Source: Clostridia bacterium
Lineage (GTDB): Bacteria > Bacillota > Clostridia > TANB77 > CAG-508
Reading direction: 5' to 3'
Length of the DNA: 64,000 nucleotides
Assembly (NCBI GenBank): GCA_900752335.1
Contig: CAADUZ010000001.1
Span: forward strand, 1-64,000
In this document: positions 52,803 to 62,404 of the stretch, piece by piece
Position numbering within the stretch: position 1 is the first letter of the stretch
Layout of the letters: each line of letters begins with the position of its first letter
Notes under the pieces: generated by a model
The model's input: only the letters and a program-made list of their open reading frames with translations
Databases searched by the model: none
What the model was told of the DNA's origin: nothing
Made by a program: the position numbers and the translations under genes

Positions 52803-53405
52803 TTATTTTCTTTTATCCATAATTCCATCTATAAGTCCGTATTTTAATGCCTCTTCTGCTGTCATATAATTATCTCTCTCTGTATCTCTCATAATTACGT
52901 CTAAACTTTGACCTGTTCTTTCACTTAATAATTTGTTTAATTTTTCTCTTGTTTTTACCATATGGTCTGCATGTATTTTAATTTCAGTTGTTTGTCCTGA
53001 AAGTCCACTTCCTCCTATTAATGGTTGGTGAATTAATATTTCTGCATTTGGTGTTGCAAATCTTTTTCCTTTTTCTCCAGATGCTAAAAGTACTGCTCCC
53101 ATGCTTGCTGCCATACCAATACAAATTGTTGTTACTGGACATTTTATGTAATTCATTGTATCTACAATTCCCATACCATCTGTAATTGAACCACCAGGGC
53201 TATTTATATATAAACTAATTTCTCTATCAGGGTCTTCTGACTCAAGGAATAGTAATTGTGCTATAACTAAACTTGCTGAAGTTGGGTTTACGTCCTCTCC
53301 TAAAAATATAATTCTATCTTTTAATAATCTTGAGAAAATATCATATGATCTTTCTCCTTTTGCTGTTTGTTCTATAACATATGGAACTAAACTGTTTCTC
53401 TCCAT
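52803..53405 (-). CDS. clpP: ATP-dependent Clp protease proteolytic subunit
   Basis: The 200-residue serine protease has catalytic Ser101 (GMAASMGA), His126 (ILIHQP) and Asp174 (MRDTERD), and the start SLVPYVIEQTAKGERSYDIFSRLLKDRIIFLGE. It forms the chamber that degrades ClpX-unfolded substrates. AAGGAGG lies before the ATG. The 177-bp gap to tig suggests its own promoter, though no clear one was found. Confidence 0.97.
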   Translation of the reverse strand: MERNSLVPYVIEQTAKGERSYDIFSRLLKDRIIFLGEDVNPTSASLVIAQLLFLESEDPDREISLYINSPGGSITDGMGIVDTMNYIKCPVTTICIGMAASMGAVLLASGEKGKRFATPNAEILIHQPLIGGSGLSGQTTEIKIHADHMVKTREKLNKLLSERTGQSLDVIMRDTERDNYMTAEEALKYGLIDGIMDKRK

Positions 53406-53582
53406 TTTTTAATTTCCTCCTTATTTTTTATTAATTTTATATTCTTAATTATGTGCTTAAAAATAAAATTTAAGCATTTAAATATTATTTTGTAATTAAC
53501 ATAAAAAGGTCAGTGGTCAAATCCTTTATTTTATACCTAACATATATAATAAATATATTTTCCCCCTAACCTTTTATATTAA

Positions 53583-54866
53583 TTATTTCTTCTTTGCATT
53601 TTTAACTATAAATTCTATTGCTTTTTGTGTTTTTAAATTGTTTTCTATGTATTCTTTTAATTGTTCATTTTCTGCAAGTTCTTCTTCTTTTCTTCCATAT
53701 TGGCTTGCCATTTCTTTTATTTTTTCACTAACTTCTTCTGGAGTAACTTCAAAATTTTCTGCTTTTACTATTGCCTCTAATACTAATCTTGATTTAATAG
53801 ATTTTTCAGCTTGGTCTTTAAAGCTTTCTCTTACTTCAGTTTCAGTTCTATTCATCATTTGGAAATATTGATTTAATGTTAAGCCTTGGTATGATAATCT
53901 TGTTTCCATATCTTTCATCATGTTGTCAATTTCTAGTTCTACCATACCACTTGGAATATCTAATTTTGTATTATCGCATACAACTTTTATTGCTTCTTCT
54001 TCTGTTTCATATTTAGCTCTGTCAGCGTTTTCTGTATCTAATTTTTCTTTTATGCTATTTTTTAGTTCAGAAATAGTGTCAAATTCACTAACGTCTTTTG
54101 CGAATTCGTCATCTATTTTTGGTAATTCTTTTTTCTTTATTTCATGTAATTTTACTTTAAATACTGCATCTTTTCCAGCTAAATCTTTTGCAAAATAGTC
54201 GTCTGGGAATTTTACTTTTACGTCTTTCTCTTCTTCTAACTTCATTCCAATTATTTGGTCTTCAAATCCTGGTATGAATGTGTTACTTCCTATCTCTAAT
54301 TCATGGTTTTCTGCTTTTCCACCTTCAAAAGCTACACCATCTATAGAACCTTCGAAATCTATAGTTGTAATATCTCCTTTTTCTACTGGTCTATCTTCTA
54401 CAGTTACTAATCTTGCATTTCTTTCAGCCATATGTCCTAATTCATGTTCTATATCTTTATCTGTTGTAGTATACTCTATTTTTTTAATTTCTATACCTTT
54501 ATATTTTCCAAGTTCTACTTCTGGTTTTGTTTCAACTGTTGCTGTAAATATTAATTCTTTTCCTTTTTCCATTTGAACTATATCTATATTTGGTCTGCTA
54601 ACAGCTTCTATTTTGTTTTCTTTAATAGCCTCATCATATATATCTGGAACTAATTCGTTAAAAGCATCTTCATAAAATATTGCTGAACCGTATTGTCTTT
54701 CAACTAATTGCATTGGTGCTTTTCCCTTTCTGAAGCCAGGTATGTTAAAATATTTTGCTGTTTTTGTGTACACCTTTTTCATTGCTTCTTCAAATTTTTC
54801 TGCTTCAATGTTGAATGTTAATTTAACTTCATTTTTATTTTCTGTGTTTTCTACTTTTACGCTCAT
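53583..54866 (-). CDS. tig: Trigger factor (ribosome-associated chaperone)
   Basis: The 427-residue protein has the ribosome-binding motif GFRKGKAPMQLVERQYG (about 45-60), a central FKBP-type domain (VEKGDITTIDFEGSIDGVAFEGG) and a helical C-terminal chaperone part. It binds nascent chains and catalyses prolyl isomerisation. The start at 54866 follows AAAGGA by 9 bases; the longer MKGMKK reading includes the ribosome site. A long G/U-rich inverted repeat downstream (about 53500-53580) may be its terminator. Confidence 0.95.
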   Translation of the reverse strand: MSVKVENTENKNEVKLTFNIEAEKFEEAMKKVYTKTAKYFNIPGFRKGKAPMQLVERQYGSAIFYEDAFNELVPDIYDEAIKENKIEAVSRPNIDIVQMEKGKELIFTATVETKPEVELGKYKGIEIKKIEYTTTDKDIEHELGHMAERNARLVTVEDRPVEKGDITTIDFEGSIDGVAFEGGKAENHELEIGSNTFIPGFEDQIIGMKLEEEKDVKVKFPDDYFAKDLAGKDAVFKVKLHEIKKKELPKIDDEFAKDVSEFDTISELKNSIKEKLDTENADRAKYETEEEAIKVVCDNTKLDIPSGMVELEIDNMMKDMETRLSYQGLTLNQYFQMMNRTETEVRESFKDQAEKSIKSRLVLEAIVKAENFEVTPEEVSEKIKEMASQYGRKEEELAENEQLKEYIENNLKTQKAIEFIVKNAKKK

Positions 54867-54941
54867 TTTTTTCATTCCTTTCATGTTTTTATTTCTAATA
54901 AGCTTAATTATTATATCACATTTTTTGCATTTTGCAATAGT

Positions 54942-55169
54942 TTACATATTTTTTCTTGCATTTTCTTGTGAATTTGTCTGCGTTTCCTCTAATACGTTGC
55001 GCTCAAACCAACTTTCTAATCTATTGGCACTCTCGTCATAACTATCACTACTTTCATTCATTAAATCTCTTACTTTGTTTGTACCAAACACTAACATTGC
55101 AGTTATGGCTGCAATTAATAAGATAATACCTATAAACATTGGAATATTAATTTCTACGGTTCTTCCCAT
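54942..55169 (-). CDS. Small single-helix membrane protein
   Basis: The 75-residue protein has one transmembrane helix (about 9-30, MFIGIILLIAAITAMLVFG) and a polar acidic tail. AAGGAGAG lies before the ATG, 13 bp after the phosphoesterase gene. The family is not recognised. Confidence 0.6.
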   Translation of the reverse strand: MGRTVEINIPMFIGIILLIAAITAMLVFGTNKVRDLMNESSDSYDESANRLESWFERNVLEETQTNSQENARKNM

Positions 55170-55182
55170 ATTTTTTCTCTCC

Positions 55183-55878
55183 TTATATTTCTACTAAATC
55201 AAATTTTAAGTAGTCTGCACTTATAAGTTTATATTCAATTCCATGCACATTTCCTTCTACCGCATCATTATGTGATGCTCCATGTAAGTGGCCATAATAG
55301 CACCTATGTATATTATATTTTTCTAATGTCTTTTCAAATTCTGTTTTTTCATTAATATTCTTATTAATTGGTGGATAATGCATAAATGCTATTATTTCCT
55401 TATCTGTTCCAAATTTATTTATTCCATCTTGTATTGATAATTCCAGTCTTGCTTTTTCTCTTTTTATCATTTTGCTATTATTTTCTGTATCTTGTATATT
55501 CCAGCCTCTAGTCCCTACAATTATTTTATTTTCAATTAAATAACTGTTATTATATAAAAATTCTATATTGTCAAACTCATTTTCCTTTAAAAAGTTATTC
55601 ATTTTTGTTATGGTAGTCCACCAATAATCATGGTTTCCTTTTAATAATATTTTTCTTCCAGGTAAATCGTTTAAGTATTTGAAATCTAATTTAGTATCTT
55701 TCAAATTCATTTCCCAAGAAAAATCCCCCGGAAGAATTACACAGTCTTCTTTCTTTACTTTTTTTATCCAATTATTTCTTATTTTTTCAGCATGATTTTC
55801 CCAATTATCTCCAAATATATCCATTGGTTTGTCATGTAGGAACGATAAATGTAAATCTGCTATTGCATATATTGACAT
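55183..55878 (-). CDS. Metallophosphoesterase
   Basis: The 231-residue calcineurin-like phosphoesterase has AIADLHLS (first metal motif, DxH), LPGDFSW, LLKGNHDYWW (GNHD/E) and FMHYPP with YYGHLHGASH (GHxH). It would hydrolyse a phosphomonoester or diester; the substrate is unknown. Neighbours are tsaD upstream and a small membrane protein downstream. Confidence 0.88.
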   Translation of the reverse strand: MSIYAIADLHLSFLHDKPMDIFGDNWENHAEKIRNNWIKKVKKEDCVILPGDFSWEMNLKDTKLDFKYLNDLPGRKILLKGNHDYWWTTITKMNNFLKENEFDNIEFLYNNSYLIENKIIVGTRGWNIQDTENNSKMIKREKARLELSIQDGINKFGTDKEIIAFMHYPPINKNINEKTEFEKTLEKYNIHRCYYGHLHGASHNDAVEGNVHGIEYKLISADYLKFDLVEI

Positions 55879-55920
55879 TTTTTACCCCTATCTAAAATAT
55901 TATAACAGTTATTAAATATA

Positions 55921-56910
55921 CTATTGTATTTTTAAGTTTGGTACTGCATTTAATTCTAAATCTGATACTACACCTGATATGTATCTGTAATATCCTGCAG
56001 ATGCTATCATTGCGGCATTATCTGTACACAATATTGGTTCTGGATAATATATTTTATATCCTTTTGCTTCCAGTTTTATAAATTCGCTTCGTATATATGA
56101 ATTTGCAGAAACCCCTCCTGCTAAAGCAATAGTTTTAATTTTTAGTTTTTCTGCGGCTTTTAAACTATTTGTTACTAAAATATCTGTTACATATTTTTCA
56201 AAACTTGCACATAAATCTGCCTTATTTATGTCTGGATTTTTATGGTGCAAATTTATAATTGCTGTTTTTACACCACTAAAACTAAAGTCTAGCCCTTCAA
56301 TATGCGTTTTTGGTAATTCTATACTTGCATGTCCTTCTTTTGCTAAATTATCTACTTTTGGTCCCCCTGGGTATCCAAGCCCTATTACTCTTGCGACCTT
56401 ATCAAACGCTTCACCTATTGCATCATCTCTAGTTTTTCCAATTATCTCAAATTTGTCATAATCTTTAATATGTACTAAATGAGTATGTCCACCTGAAATT
56501 ATTAGACATAAAAATGGTGGTTTTAAATCTTTATGTGTTATATAATTTGCTGCAATATGTCCTTCTATATGGTTAGTTCCTGTTAAAGGTTTGCCCAGTG
56601 CATAACTTAAGCCTTTTGCGTATGATACCCCAACAAGTAATGCTCCTACAAGTCCAGGTCCATATGTACATGCTATATTGTCTATATCTTGGTATGTAAT
56701 TTTAGCTTGTTTTATTGCTTCTTCTGTTACACCAGAAATGGCTTCTATATGATTCCTAGAAGCTATTTCTGGTACAACACCTCCAAATTTTTCATGTATT
56801 TTTATTTGTGAATTTATAACATTGGACAAAACCTCTCTGCCATTTTTTATTACTGCCACAGAAGTTTCGTCACAACTCGATTCAATTCCTAGTGTAATTA
56901 TATCTTTCAT
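55921..56910 (-). CDS. tsaD: tRNA N6-threonylcarbamoyladenosine transferase TsaD
   Basis: The 329-residue protein begins TLGIESSCDETSVAVI, has the iron-site HIEGH (in NHIEGHIAANY), SGGHTHLV, GEAFDKVARVIGLGYPGGP and LAGGVSANSYIR. It transfers the threonylcarbamoyl group to A37 of ANN-reading tRNAs. The length is typical. It lies 42 bp after a site-2 protease gene. Confidence 0.96.
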   Translation of the reverse strand: MKDIITLGIESSCDETSVAVIKNGREVLSNVINSQIKIHEKFGGVVPEIASRNHIEAISGVTEEAIKQAKITYQDIDNIACTYGPGLVGALLVGVSYAKGLSYALGKPLTGTNHIEGHIAANYITHKDLKPPFLCLIISGGHTHLVHIKDYDKFEIIGKTRDDAIGEAFDKVARVIGLGYPGGPKVDNLAKEGHASIELPKTHIEGLDFSFSGVKTAIINLHHKNPDINKADLCASFEKYVTDILVTNSLKAAEKLKIKTIALAGGVSANSYIRSEFIKLEAKGYKIYYPEPILCTDNAAMIASAGYYRYISGVVSDLELNAVPNLKIQ

Positions 56911-56952
56911 TATTTCTCCTATTAATTTTAATGCCCTATATTTGTTCTTTAT

Positions 56953-57708
56953 TTATATAATTCCAAACATACTTAAGAATAAATTAGTTAGTCCACTCTT
57001 TACAAATAAAATAATTGGTTCTACTATTAAGCTCAATATTCCTACTATCCATAGAGCTATAAATATTAGTTCAAATATTTGGCTATGTGATTCTATCCAG
57101 TTTTTTGCATTATATGGTAAGAAACCACATAATATTTTTGAGCCATCTAGTGGTGGCAATGGGATTAAGTTAAATATCCCAAGTCCAATGTTAATAGAAA
57201 TTATCTTTTGTACTACTTCAATAGCAATTATTACAGCTCGATTTGAAGCTGTAAGCATTCCATCTGCCATTTCAATACCCGGTGCCAGTTTTATTATTAA
57301 GCAAAGCACGATTTCAAAAAGAATTGCTAATATAAAGTTCATTAATGGTCCTGCTGCTGATACAATCGCTTCTGCTTTAGAAAGTGACATATTTCTATTA
57401 AAATTTCTAGGATCTATTTCAACTGGTTTTCCCCAACCAAATCCAGCAAATACTAGCATTATTGTACCAAACAAGTCCAAATGCTTAAATGGATTTAAGT
57501 TTAATCGTCCTTGTCTTCTCGGAGTATCATCTCCTAATTTGTCTGCTGCAAAAGCATGTGCAAATTCATGAAAGGTTATTGCTATTAGTATTCCTGGAAT
57601 AGAAATAACAAATGCAAATAAAGCGCCTTCGTTCGAAAACAAGCTCATAAAAGAGCTAAATAGCATTAATGCTATAATTAAAAATATAAATCTTCTATCT
57701 ATATACAT
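56953..57708 (-). CDS. Site-2 protease family membrane metalloprotease
   Basis: The 251-residue M50 family protein has HEFAHAFAADKLGDDTPRRQGRLNLNPFKHLD (zinc HExxH in the second helix) and NLIPLPPLDGSKIL (NxxPxxxxDG third ligand). These are the marks of the short SpoIVFB-like/YwhC group. It cleaves within membranes; the substrate is unknown. Confidence 0.9.
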   Translation of the reverse strand: MYIDRRFIFLIIALMLFSSFMSLFSNEGALFAFVISIPGILIAITFHEFAHAFAADKLGDDTPRRQGRLNLNPFKHLDLFGTIMLVFAGFGWGKPVEIDPRNFNRNMSLSKAEAIVSAAGPLMNFILAILFEIVLCLIIKLAPGIEMADGMLTASNRAVIIAIEVVQKIISINIGLGIFNLIPLPPLDGSKILCGFLPYNAKNWIESHSQIFELIFIALWIVGILSLIVEPIILFVKSGLTNLFLSMFGII

Positions 57709-57757
57709 ACATAAAATCCTTTTCTAATATATTTTAAGTAATTTTCCCCTATAGTTT

Positions 57758-58252
57758 CTATCTATTTAAATTATCATAAAAACTTTTCTTGTATTCCTCT
57801 ATTTTTTCGTAGCTCACAATTCCGATTTTAAATAGTATTTGCTCTGTTGGAATTTTATATATTATGTCTGTTTTCACTAAACTATCCTTATCCAAATTAT
57901 TTTGTTTATCTTTTTCTAGTAATTTGTTTGCTTTAAATTTTAATTTATTTAAATTAGAAGATACAAGCATCCCAAAATTCTCTATTGGAACAGCAATATT
58001 ATCTTGATCTATTATTACAAAGAAATGATTTTTCCCCTTTTCACCACTAGGATAACTATATTCTCTAACAAAAACTATATCACCTATTTCGTAAAAATTA
58101 TAAGATTTATCGTTTTCGTTTAACACATTTTCTACTTTTCCCTTATGCCATTCTTCTTCAACCGGATATTCTTCAAATGCATCTTTTAAGTCTTTAACTT
58201 TTCCATATTCATAAGCTGTTTTTAAAAAATCACTCAATTCGTTTTTGGGCAT
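57758..58252 (-). CDS. MazF/PemK-fold protein without visible intact antitoxin
   Basis: The 164-residue protein has a helical N-terminus (about 1-45) and a PemK-like barrel: GDIVFVREYSYPSGEKGKNHFFVIID, then VPIENFGMLVSSNLNKLKFKAN and KTDIIYKIPTEQILFKIGIVSYEKIEE. The order and spacing are those of PemK-family proteins, though the usual RPxxV motif is replaced by KNHFFV. It may be a toxin or a barrel without ribonuclease activity. A decayed small ORF lies directly upstream and could be the remnant of its partner. Confidence 0.6.
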   Translation of the reverse strand: MPKNELSDFLKTAYEYGKVKDLKDAFEEYPVEEEWHKGKVENVLNENDKSYNFYEIGDIVFVREYSYPSGEKGKNHFFVIIDQDNIAVPIENFGMLVSSNLNKLKFKANKLLEKDKQNNLDKDSLVKTDIIYKIPTEQILFKIGIVSYEKIEEYKKSFYDNLNR

Positions 58253-58270
58253 GATTTGATTAATCTCCTT

Positions 58271-58385
58271 TTAATTAATTTTTCCCTCATTTAATTTCTT
58301 GTAAACACTTTTTAAGATTTCATATCTAAAACCAGTTTTTTATATACATTATTAATTCTTCCGTTGCTTTTGAAAAGTCAACCGT
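58271..58385 (-). pseudogene. Decayed small ORF between lysS and the MazF-like gene
   Basis: After a perfect AGGAGG (58397-58392) and 6 bases, ACG occupies the start position, followed by VDFSKATEELIMYIKNWF then stop. One base later the frame continues RYEILKSVYKKLNEGKIN to a stop at 58271, 19 bases before the MazF-like start. A T-to-C change in the start codon and one extra T in a run of four would explain both faults. The restored peptide is 37 residues, in the antitoxin position. It could also be chance. Confidence 0.35.
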
Positions 58386-58395
58386 ATTGCACCTC

Positions 58396-59895
58396 CTATT
58401 GTGCATTGTTAAGTGGTTTCATTGTTGGGAATAAAAGCACGTCTCTTATTGAAGCTTCGTCTGTAAGAAGCATTACTAATCTGTCTATTCCCATACCCAT
58501 ACCACCTGTTGGAGGCATACCATATTCAAGTGCTGTGACAAAGTCTGTATCCATCATGTTTGCTTCGTCGTCTCCAGCTTCTCTTTGTTTTACTTGTGCT
58601 AAAAATCTTTCGTATTGGTCTATTGGGTCATTTAATTCTGCAAATGCATTAGCATATTCTCTTCCGCCGATAAATAATTCAAATCTTTGTGTCATTCTTT
58701 CGTCGTTTTCCATTTTTTTAGCAAGTGGTGAATTTTCTATTGGATATTCATATATAAATGTTGGTTGTATTAATGTTTCTTCTACTTTTTCGTCAAAGAA
58801 TGCTGCAATAATATCTCCTCTTGTAGTTTTAATAGGGTCTACTGGAACACCTGCTTTTTTAGCAGCTTCCATTGCTTCTTCGTCTGTATTAATTGTATGG
58901 AAATCAACACCAGTAGCTTCTTTTACAGCATCTATCATTGTAATTCTTCTCCATCCTGGTGTTAAGTCAATTTCTTGTCCTTGATATGTAATTTTAGTTG
59001 TGCCTAATACTTTCATTGCAACTTTAGTAATTAGTTCTTCAGTTATATTCATCATGTCTTCTAAATCTGCATATGCTTGATATAGTTCTATGCTTGTAAA
59101 TTCTGGATTATGCTTTAAGTCCATTCCTTCATTTCTAAAAATTCTTCCAATTTCATATACTCTATCAAAGCCACCAACTATTAATCTCTTTAAATATAGC
59201 TCTGTTGCAATTCTTAAATACATGTCTATATCTAGTGAATTGTGGTGTGTTATAAATGGCCTTGCTGAAGCACCACCAGCTATTGTATTTAGTATTGGTG
59301 TTTCTACTTCTACATATTCTTTTTCGTCAAGAATTCTTCTCATTTCTTTTATTATTTCTGTTCTCTTTTTAAATGTATCTTTTACTTCTGGATTTACTAT
59401 TAAATCTACATATCTTTGTCTATATCTTAAATCAGTATCTTTTAGTCCATGGAATTTTTCTGGAAGTGGTCTTAAAGATTTTGATAAAAGTGTTACTTCT
59501 TTAGCATGTATTGAAATTTCCCCTGTTTTTGTTTTAAATACAAAACCTTTAATGCCTATAATATCTCCAATATCGTCTTCTTTAAACGCTTTATAGCTTT
59601 CTTCTCCAAGTTCGTTTATGCTAACATAGCTTTGTATTTTTCCTTCACTATCTTGAATATGACAAAAAGACGCTTTTCCCATAATTCTTTTAGCCATAAG
59701 TCTTCCTGCTACAACTACTTCTTTTCCTTCTAATTCCTCGTAATTATTTATTATTTCTTTGCTTTTATGTGTTCTATTAAATTTTGTTATTTTATATGGA
59801 TCTTTTCCTTCTTGTTTTAGTTTGTCTAATTTTTCCCTTCTTACTAACATTAATTGGTTCAAATCTAGTTCTTGTCCTTCATTATTGTTTTCCAT
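58396..59895 (-). CDS. lysS: Lysine-tRNA ligase (class II)
   Basis: The 499-residue synthetase has the OB-fold anticodon domain (VVVAGRLMAKRIMGKASFCHIQD), motif 2 RNEGMDLKHNPEFTSIELYQAY and motif 3 GGMGMGIDRLVMLLTD. It charges tRNA-Lys. The start at 59895 has GGAGGG 7 bases upstream; a 5-residue longer reading starts in the ribosome site. It has its own promoter. Confidence 0.95.
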   Translation of the reverse strand: MENNNEGQELDLNQLMLVRREKLDKLKQEGKDPYKITKFNRTHKSKEIINNYEELEGKEVVVAGRLMAKRIMGKASFCHIQDSEGKIQSYVSINELGEESYKAFKEDDIGDIIGIKGFVFKTKTGEISIHAKEVTLLSKSLRPLPEKFHGLKDTDLRYRQRYVDLIVNPEVKDTFKKRTEIIKEMRRILDEKEYVEVETPILNTIAGGASARPFITHHNSLDIDMYLRIATELYLKRLIVGGFDRVYEIGRIFRNEGMDLKHNPEFTSIELYQAYADLEDMMNITEELITKVAMKVLGTTKITYQGQEIDLTPGWRRITMIDAVKEATGVDFHTINTDEEAMEAAKKAGVPVDPIKTTRGDIIAAFFDEKVEETLIQPTFIYEYPIENSPLAKKMENDERMTQRFELFIGGREYANAFAELNDPIDQYERFLAQVKQREAGDDEANMMDTDFVTALEYGMPPTGGMGMGIDRLVMLLTDEASIRDVLLFPTMKPLNNAQ

Positions 59896-59942
59896 AATAT
59901 CTCCCTCCATTTAAGTGTTTATGCACTTTTCATACGTTTAAT

Positions 59943-59971
59943 ATTATATACTATTTTACTATTTTTGTAAA
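59943..59971 (-). promoter_or_regulatory. lysS promoter
   Basis: Minus strand TTTACA (59971-59966), 17 bases, TATAAT (59948-59943), about 47 bases before the lysS start. No T-box or riboswitch fits between. Confidence 0.68.
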
Positions 59972-59997
59972 CCAATTATTTAATTTAAATTAGATAA

Positions 59998-60537
59998 TTA
60001 AATTATTTTTTCTAAATCTTTCCAGTTATTGACTCTTTTTAGTTTCGTTTCTCTATTTTTATTTACTATTGAATTAAATACAATCGCTTTTATTCCTACA
60101 TTTTTTGCTTCTTCACATAATTTTATAGAATCATCTATTAATATATCTATACCCTCTGCTTTACATATTCTAGCCTTATCAAAAGCATTAAATATTATTT
60201 TATCATATACAATACCATTTTCTTCTAGATAGTCCAATGTTAATTTCTCTGTTCCTTTAAATCTTTCTTCTCCTCTTGAAGTTATTAGTATTATATCGTT
60301 TGATTCTTTTAATTTCTTTAATACAGATTTCGCATTTTCTTTTACTTTTGCCTTTCTCATTATTTCCACAACATTACTATCAATAAACCTAGAAATAATC
60401 TCGTTAGAAATATCTCCTCTCATAATTTCTTCCATGTGGTTTATAATATCTCCATTATTATCTAATCTTGATATATACTCTTCTATTATTTTTGAAGTAT
60501 CTACAATAACGTCATCTATATCAATACCAAGTTTCAT
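59998..60537 (-). CDS. HAD-family 5' nucleotidase-like phosphatase
   Basis: The 179-residue HAD enzyme has DIDDVIVD (nucleophile and acid Asp, residues 6 and 8), ILITSRGEERF (motif II Ser/Thr), KARICKAEGIDILIDDSIK (motif III Lys and motif IV Asp pair). It resembles the NT5C/YorS-type deoxyribonucleotidase branch; the substrate is uncertain. The start at 60537 follows GGAGG by 5 bases. Confidence 0.82.
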   Translation of the reverse strand: MKLGIDIDDVIVDTSKIIEEYISRLDNNGDIINHMEEIMRGDISNEIISRFIDSNVVEIMRKAKVKENAKSVLKKLKESNDIILITSRGEERFKGTEKLTLDYLEENGIVYDKIIFNAFDKARICKAEGIDILIDDSIKLCEEAKNVGIKAIVFNSIVNKNRETKLKRVNNWKDLEKII

Positions 60538-60617
60538 ACAATCCTCCATATATAAATATTTTTTGTTAAAATGATTATATATGATTTACTCTTTTTAGTA
60601 AATATTTCAAACTAATT

Positions 60618-62240
60618 TTATGATGCTTTTCTTAATTCTTTTGCATGTGCTATTGATATATCTGTTATATCCCCAGAGGATATTCTAGCAATTTCTTTTA
60701 GTACTTCTTCCTCATTTAATTTTCTTATTTCTGTGTATGTTTTTTCATTTTTTGTTTTCTTGCTTATATAGTAATTGTATCTTCCTTTTGCTGCTATTGA
60801 AGCTGAATGTGTTACTACCATAACTTGATGGTTATTTGATATTGTTTTTAATTTTTCTCCAACCGCTTTTGCTGCCTTTCCGCTTATTCCTGTATCTATC
60901 TCGTCAAATATTAGAGTAGAAACTTTATCTACTTCTGCAAGTACTGTTTTTATAGCAAGCATAACTCTTGACATTTCTCCTCCTGATGCTATTTTACAAA
61001 GTTCTTTTTCGTCTTCTCCTTTGTTTGTGCATATCATGAATTCTACTATGTCTAAACCATTTAAATTAAACTTTTCTAGTTTTTCTACTACTACTCTTAA
61101 ATTTGCGTTTCCCATTTCTAAATCTTTTAATTCCAAATTAATCTTATCTGATATTATTTGTGCATATTTTTCTCTTATGCATGTCATTTTATTGCATATT
61201 TCTAGCATCTGTTTTTTTATAGTTTCCTTTTCGTGTTTTAATTTATTGTTTATTTCGTCTAAATTTTCTATCGCATTAATTTCCGCTTCTAGCTCTTCTT
61301 TATATTTTAATATTTCTTCTATGCTATTTCCGTATTTTCTTTTTAATGAAAATATTTCGTCCAATCTCTTTTCTACATTATCTCTTTCTTCCTCGTCAAA
61401 AAATATATCTTCCTTTAAAGATGATATATCTCTTGAAAGTTCTTGTATTTCATAATATACGTTTTTTAGTTCAGCAAGTTTTTCTTCATATACTTCACCA
61501 CATGATACAATTTTTTCTAGGCACCTTATTGAATTCGATACACTTTCTATTGCCTGATTACTCAAATTATTATCCACTTCTTCTAAATTTTCTTGTAATT
61601 TTTCTGAATTTTTCATTAAATTATGCTCTTCATTAAGTTTTATATCTTCTCCTATTTTTAATTTAGCATTTTCAATTTCTTTTAATTGATAATTAAGTAA
61701 ATCTAGTCTTCTTTCTTTTTCCTTATCATCTCCATAGTTTTTATCTAACTCACTATTTATTTCATTATACCTTTTAAATAGCTTGGCATATTCTAATTTT
61801 AATCCTGTTATTTCATTTCCTATAAAGTCGTCTAAATATGATATATGTTTACTTTGATTTAATAAATTTTGATTATCTTGCTGTCCGTGTATATCAATAA
61901 TATCTTCCATAAATTCCTTTAATTCATTTACAGTTACAAGACGCCCATTTATCTTGCATGAATTTCTCCCATTTGCATACACTTCTCTTGACACTATGAT
62001 ATTTCCATCTATAGCGTTAGGATTTTCTGGACAAAATATACTTGCTTCCACAAACGAATATTTTTCTCCATTTCTTATCATATCTTTTGAAAATCTTCCT
62101 CCTGCAATTATCCCCAATGCTCCTATTATTAAAGTTTTCCCTGCTCCAGTTTCCCCTGTAAGCACATTAAACCCTTCATTAAAATCGATGCTTAAATCCT
62201 CTATAATTCCTATATTCTTAATATGTAACGTAGATATCAT
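60618..62240 (-). CDS. recN: DNA repair protein RecN
   Basis: The 540-residue SMC-like ATPase has Walker A TGETGAGKTLIIGAL (about 29-43), a long coiled-coil middle (about 150-370), the signature LCKIASGGEMSRVMLAIK and Walker B TLIFDEIDTGISGKAA. It holds broken DNA ends during double-strand break repair. The promoter has a LexA-like box, fitting SOS induction as in Bacillus. It is monocistronic or first in its unit. Confidence 0.95.
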   Translation of the reverse strand: MISTLHIKNIGIIEDLSIDFNEGFNVLTGETGAGKTLIIGALGIIAGGRFSKDMIRNGEKYSFVEASIFCPENPNAIDGNIIVSREVYANGRNSCKINGRLVTVNELKEFMEDIIDIHGQQDNQNLLNQSKHISYLDDFIGNEITGLKLEYAKLFKRYNEINSELDKNYGDDKEKERRLDLLNYQLKEIENAKLKIGEDIKLNEEHNLMKNSEKLQENLEEVDNNLSNQAIESVSNSIRCLEKIVSCGEVYEEKLAELKNVYYEIQELSRDISSLKEDIFFDEEERDNVEKRLDEIFSLKRKYGNSIEEILKYKEELEAEINAIENLDEINNKLKHEKETIKKQMLEICNKMTCIREKYAQIISDKINLELKDLEMGNANLRVVVEKLEKFNLNGLDIVEFMICTNKGEDEKELCKIASGGEMSRVMLAIKTVLAEVDKVSTLIFDEIDTGISGKAAKAVGEKLKTISNNHQVMVVTHSASIAAKGRYNYYISKKTKNEKTYTEIRKLNEEEVLKEIARISSGDITDISIAHAKELRKAS

Positions 62241-62293
62241 AAGTGTTCCTCCTTTTTATTACTACAAATGTTTGTTTGTAATAAGTTGTATCT

Positions 62294-62322
62294 ATATTAC
62301 AACCATTTGTTCGTTTTGTCAA
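62294..62322 (-). promoter_or_regulatory. recN promoter with LexA-like box
   Basis: Minus strand TTGACA (62322-62317), 17 bases, TAATAT (62299-62294). The spacer holds CGAACAAATGGTTG (62313-62300), matching 12 of 14 positions of the Bacillus LexA consensus CGAACRNRYGTTYC. A second dyad ACAAACATTTGT lies downstream at about 62266-62277. Confidence 0.7.
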
Positions 62323-62352
62323 GAGTTTTTTTAAATTTTTTAGCATACAAAA

Positions 62353-62397
62353 AAAGATATGTTTTTAAACTTCAAATAAATTAAAAAACATATCTTT
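62353..62397 (-). terminator. Terminator of the LytTR operon
   Basis: Perfect 14-bp arms AAAGATATGTTTTT and AAAAACATATCTTT, followed on the minus strand by TTTTTGTATG. It ends the three-gene unit before recN's promoter. Confidence 0.78.
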
Positions 62398-62404
62398 ATA
62401 AAAT

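Noticed and set aside
53500..53580. Long imperfect inverted repeat between clpP and tig as a regulatory RNA
   Set aside because: Pairing needs a mismatch and a large loop; a simple tig terminator is sufficient.
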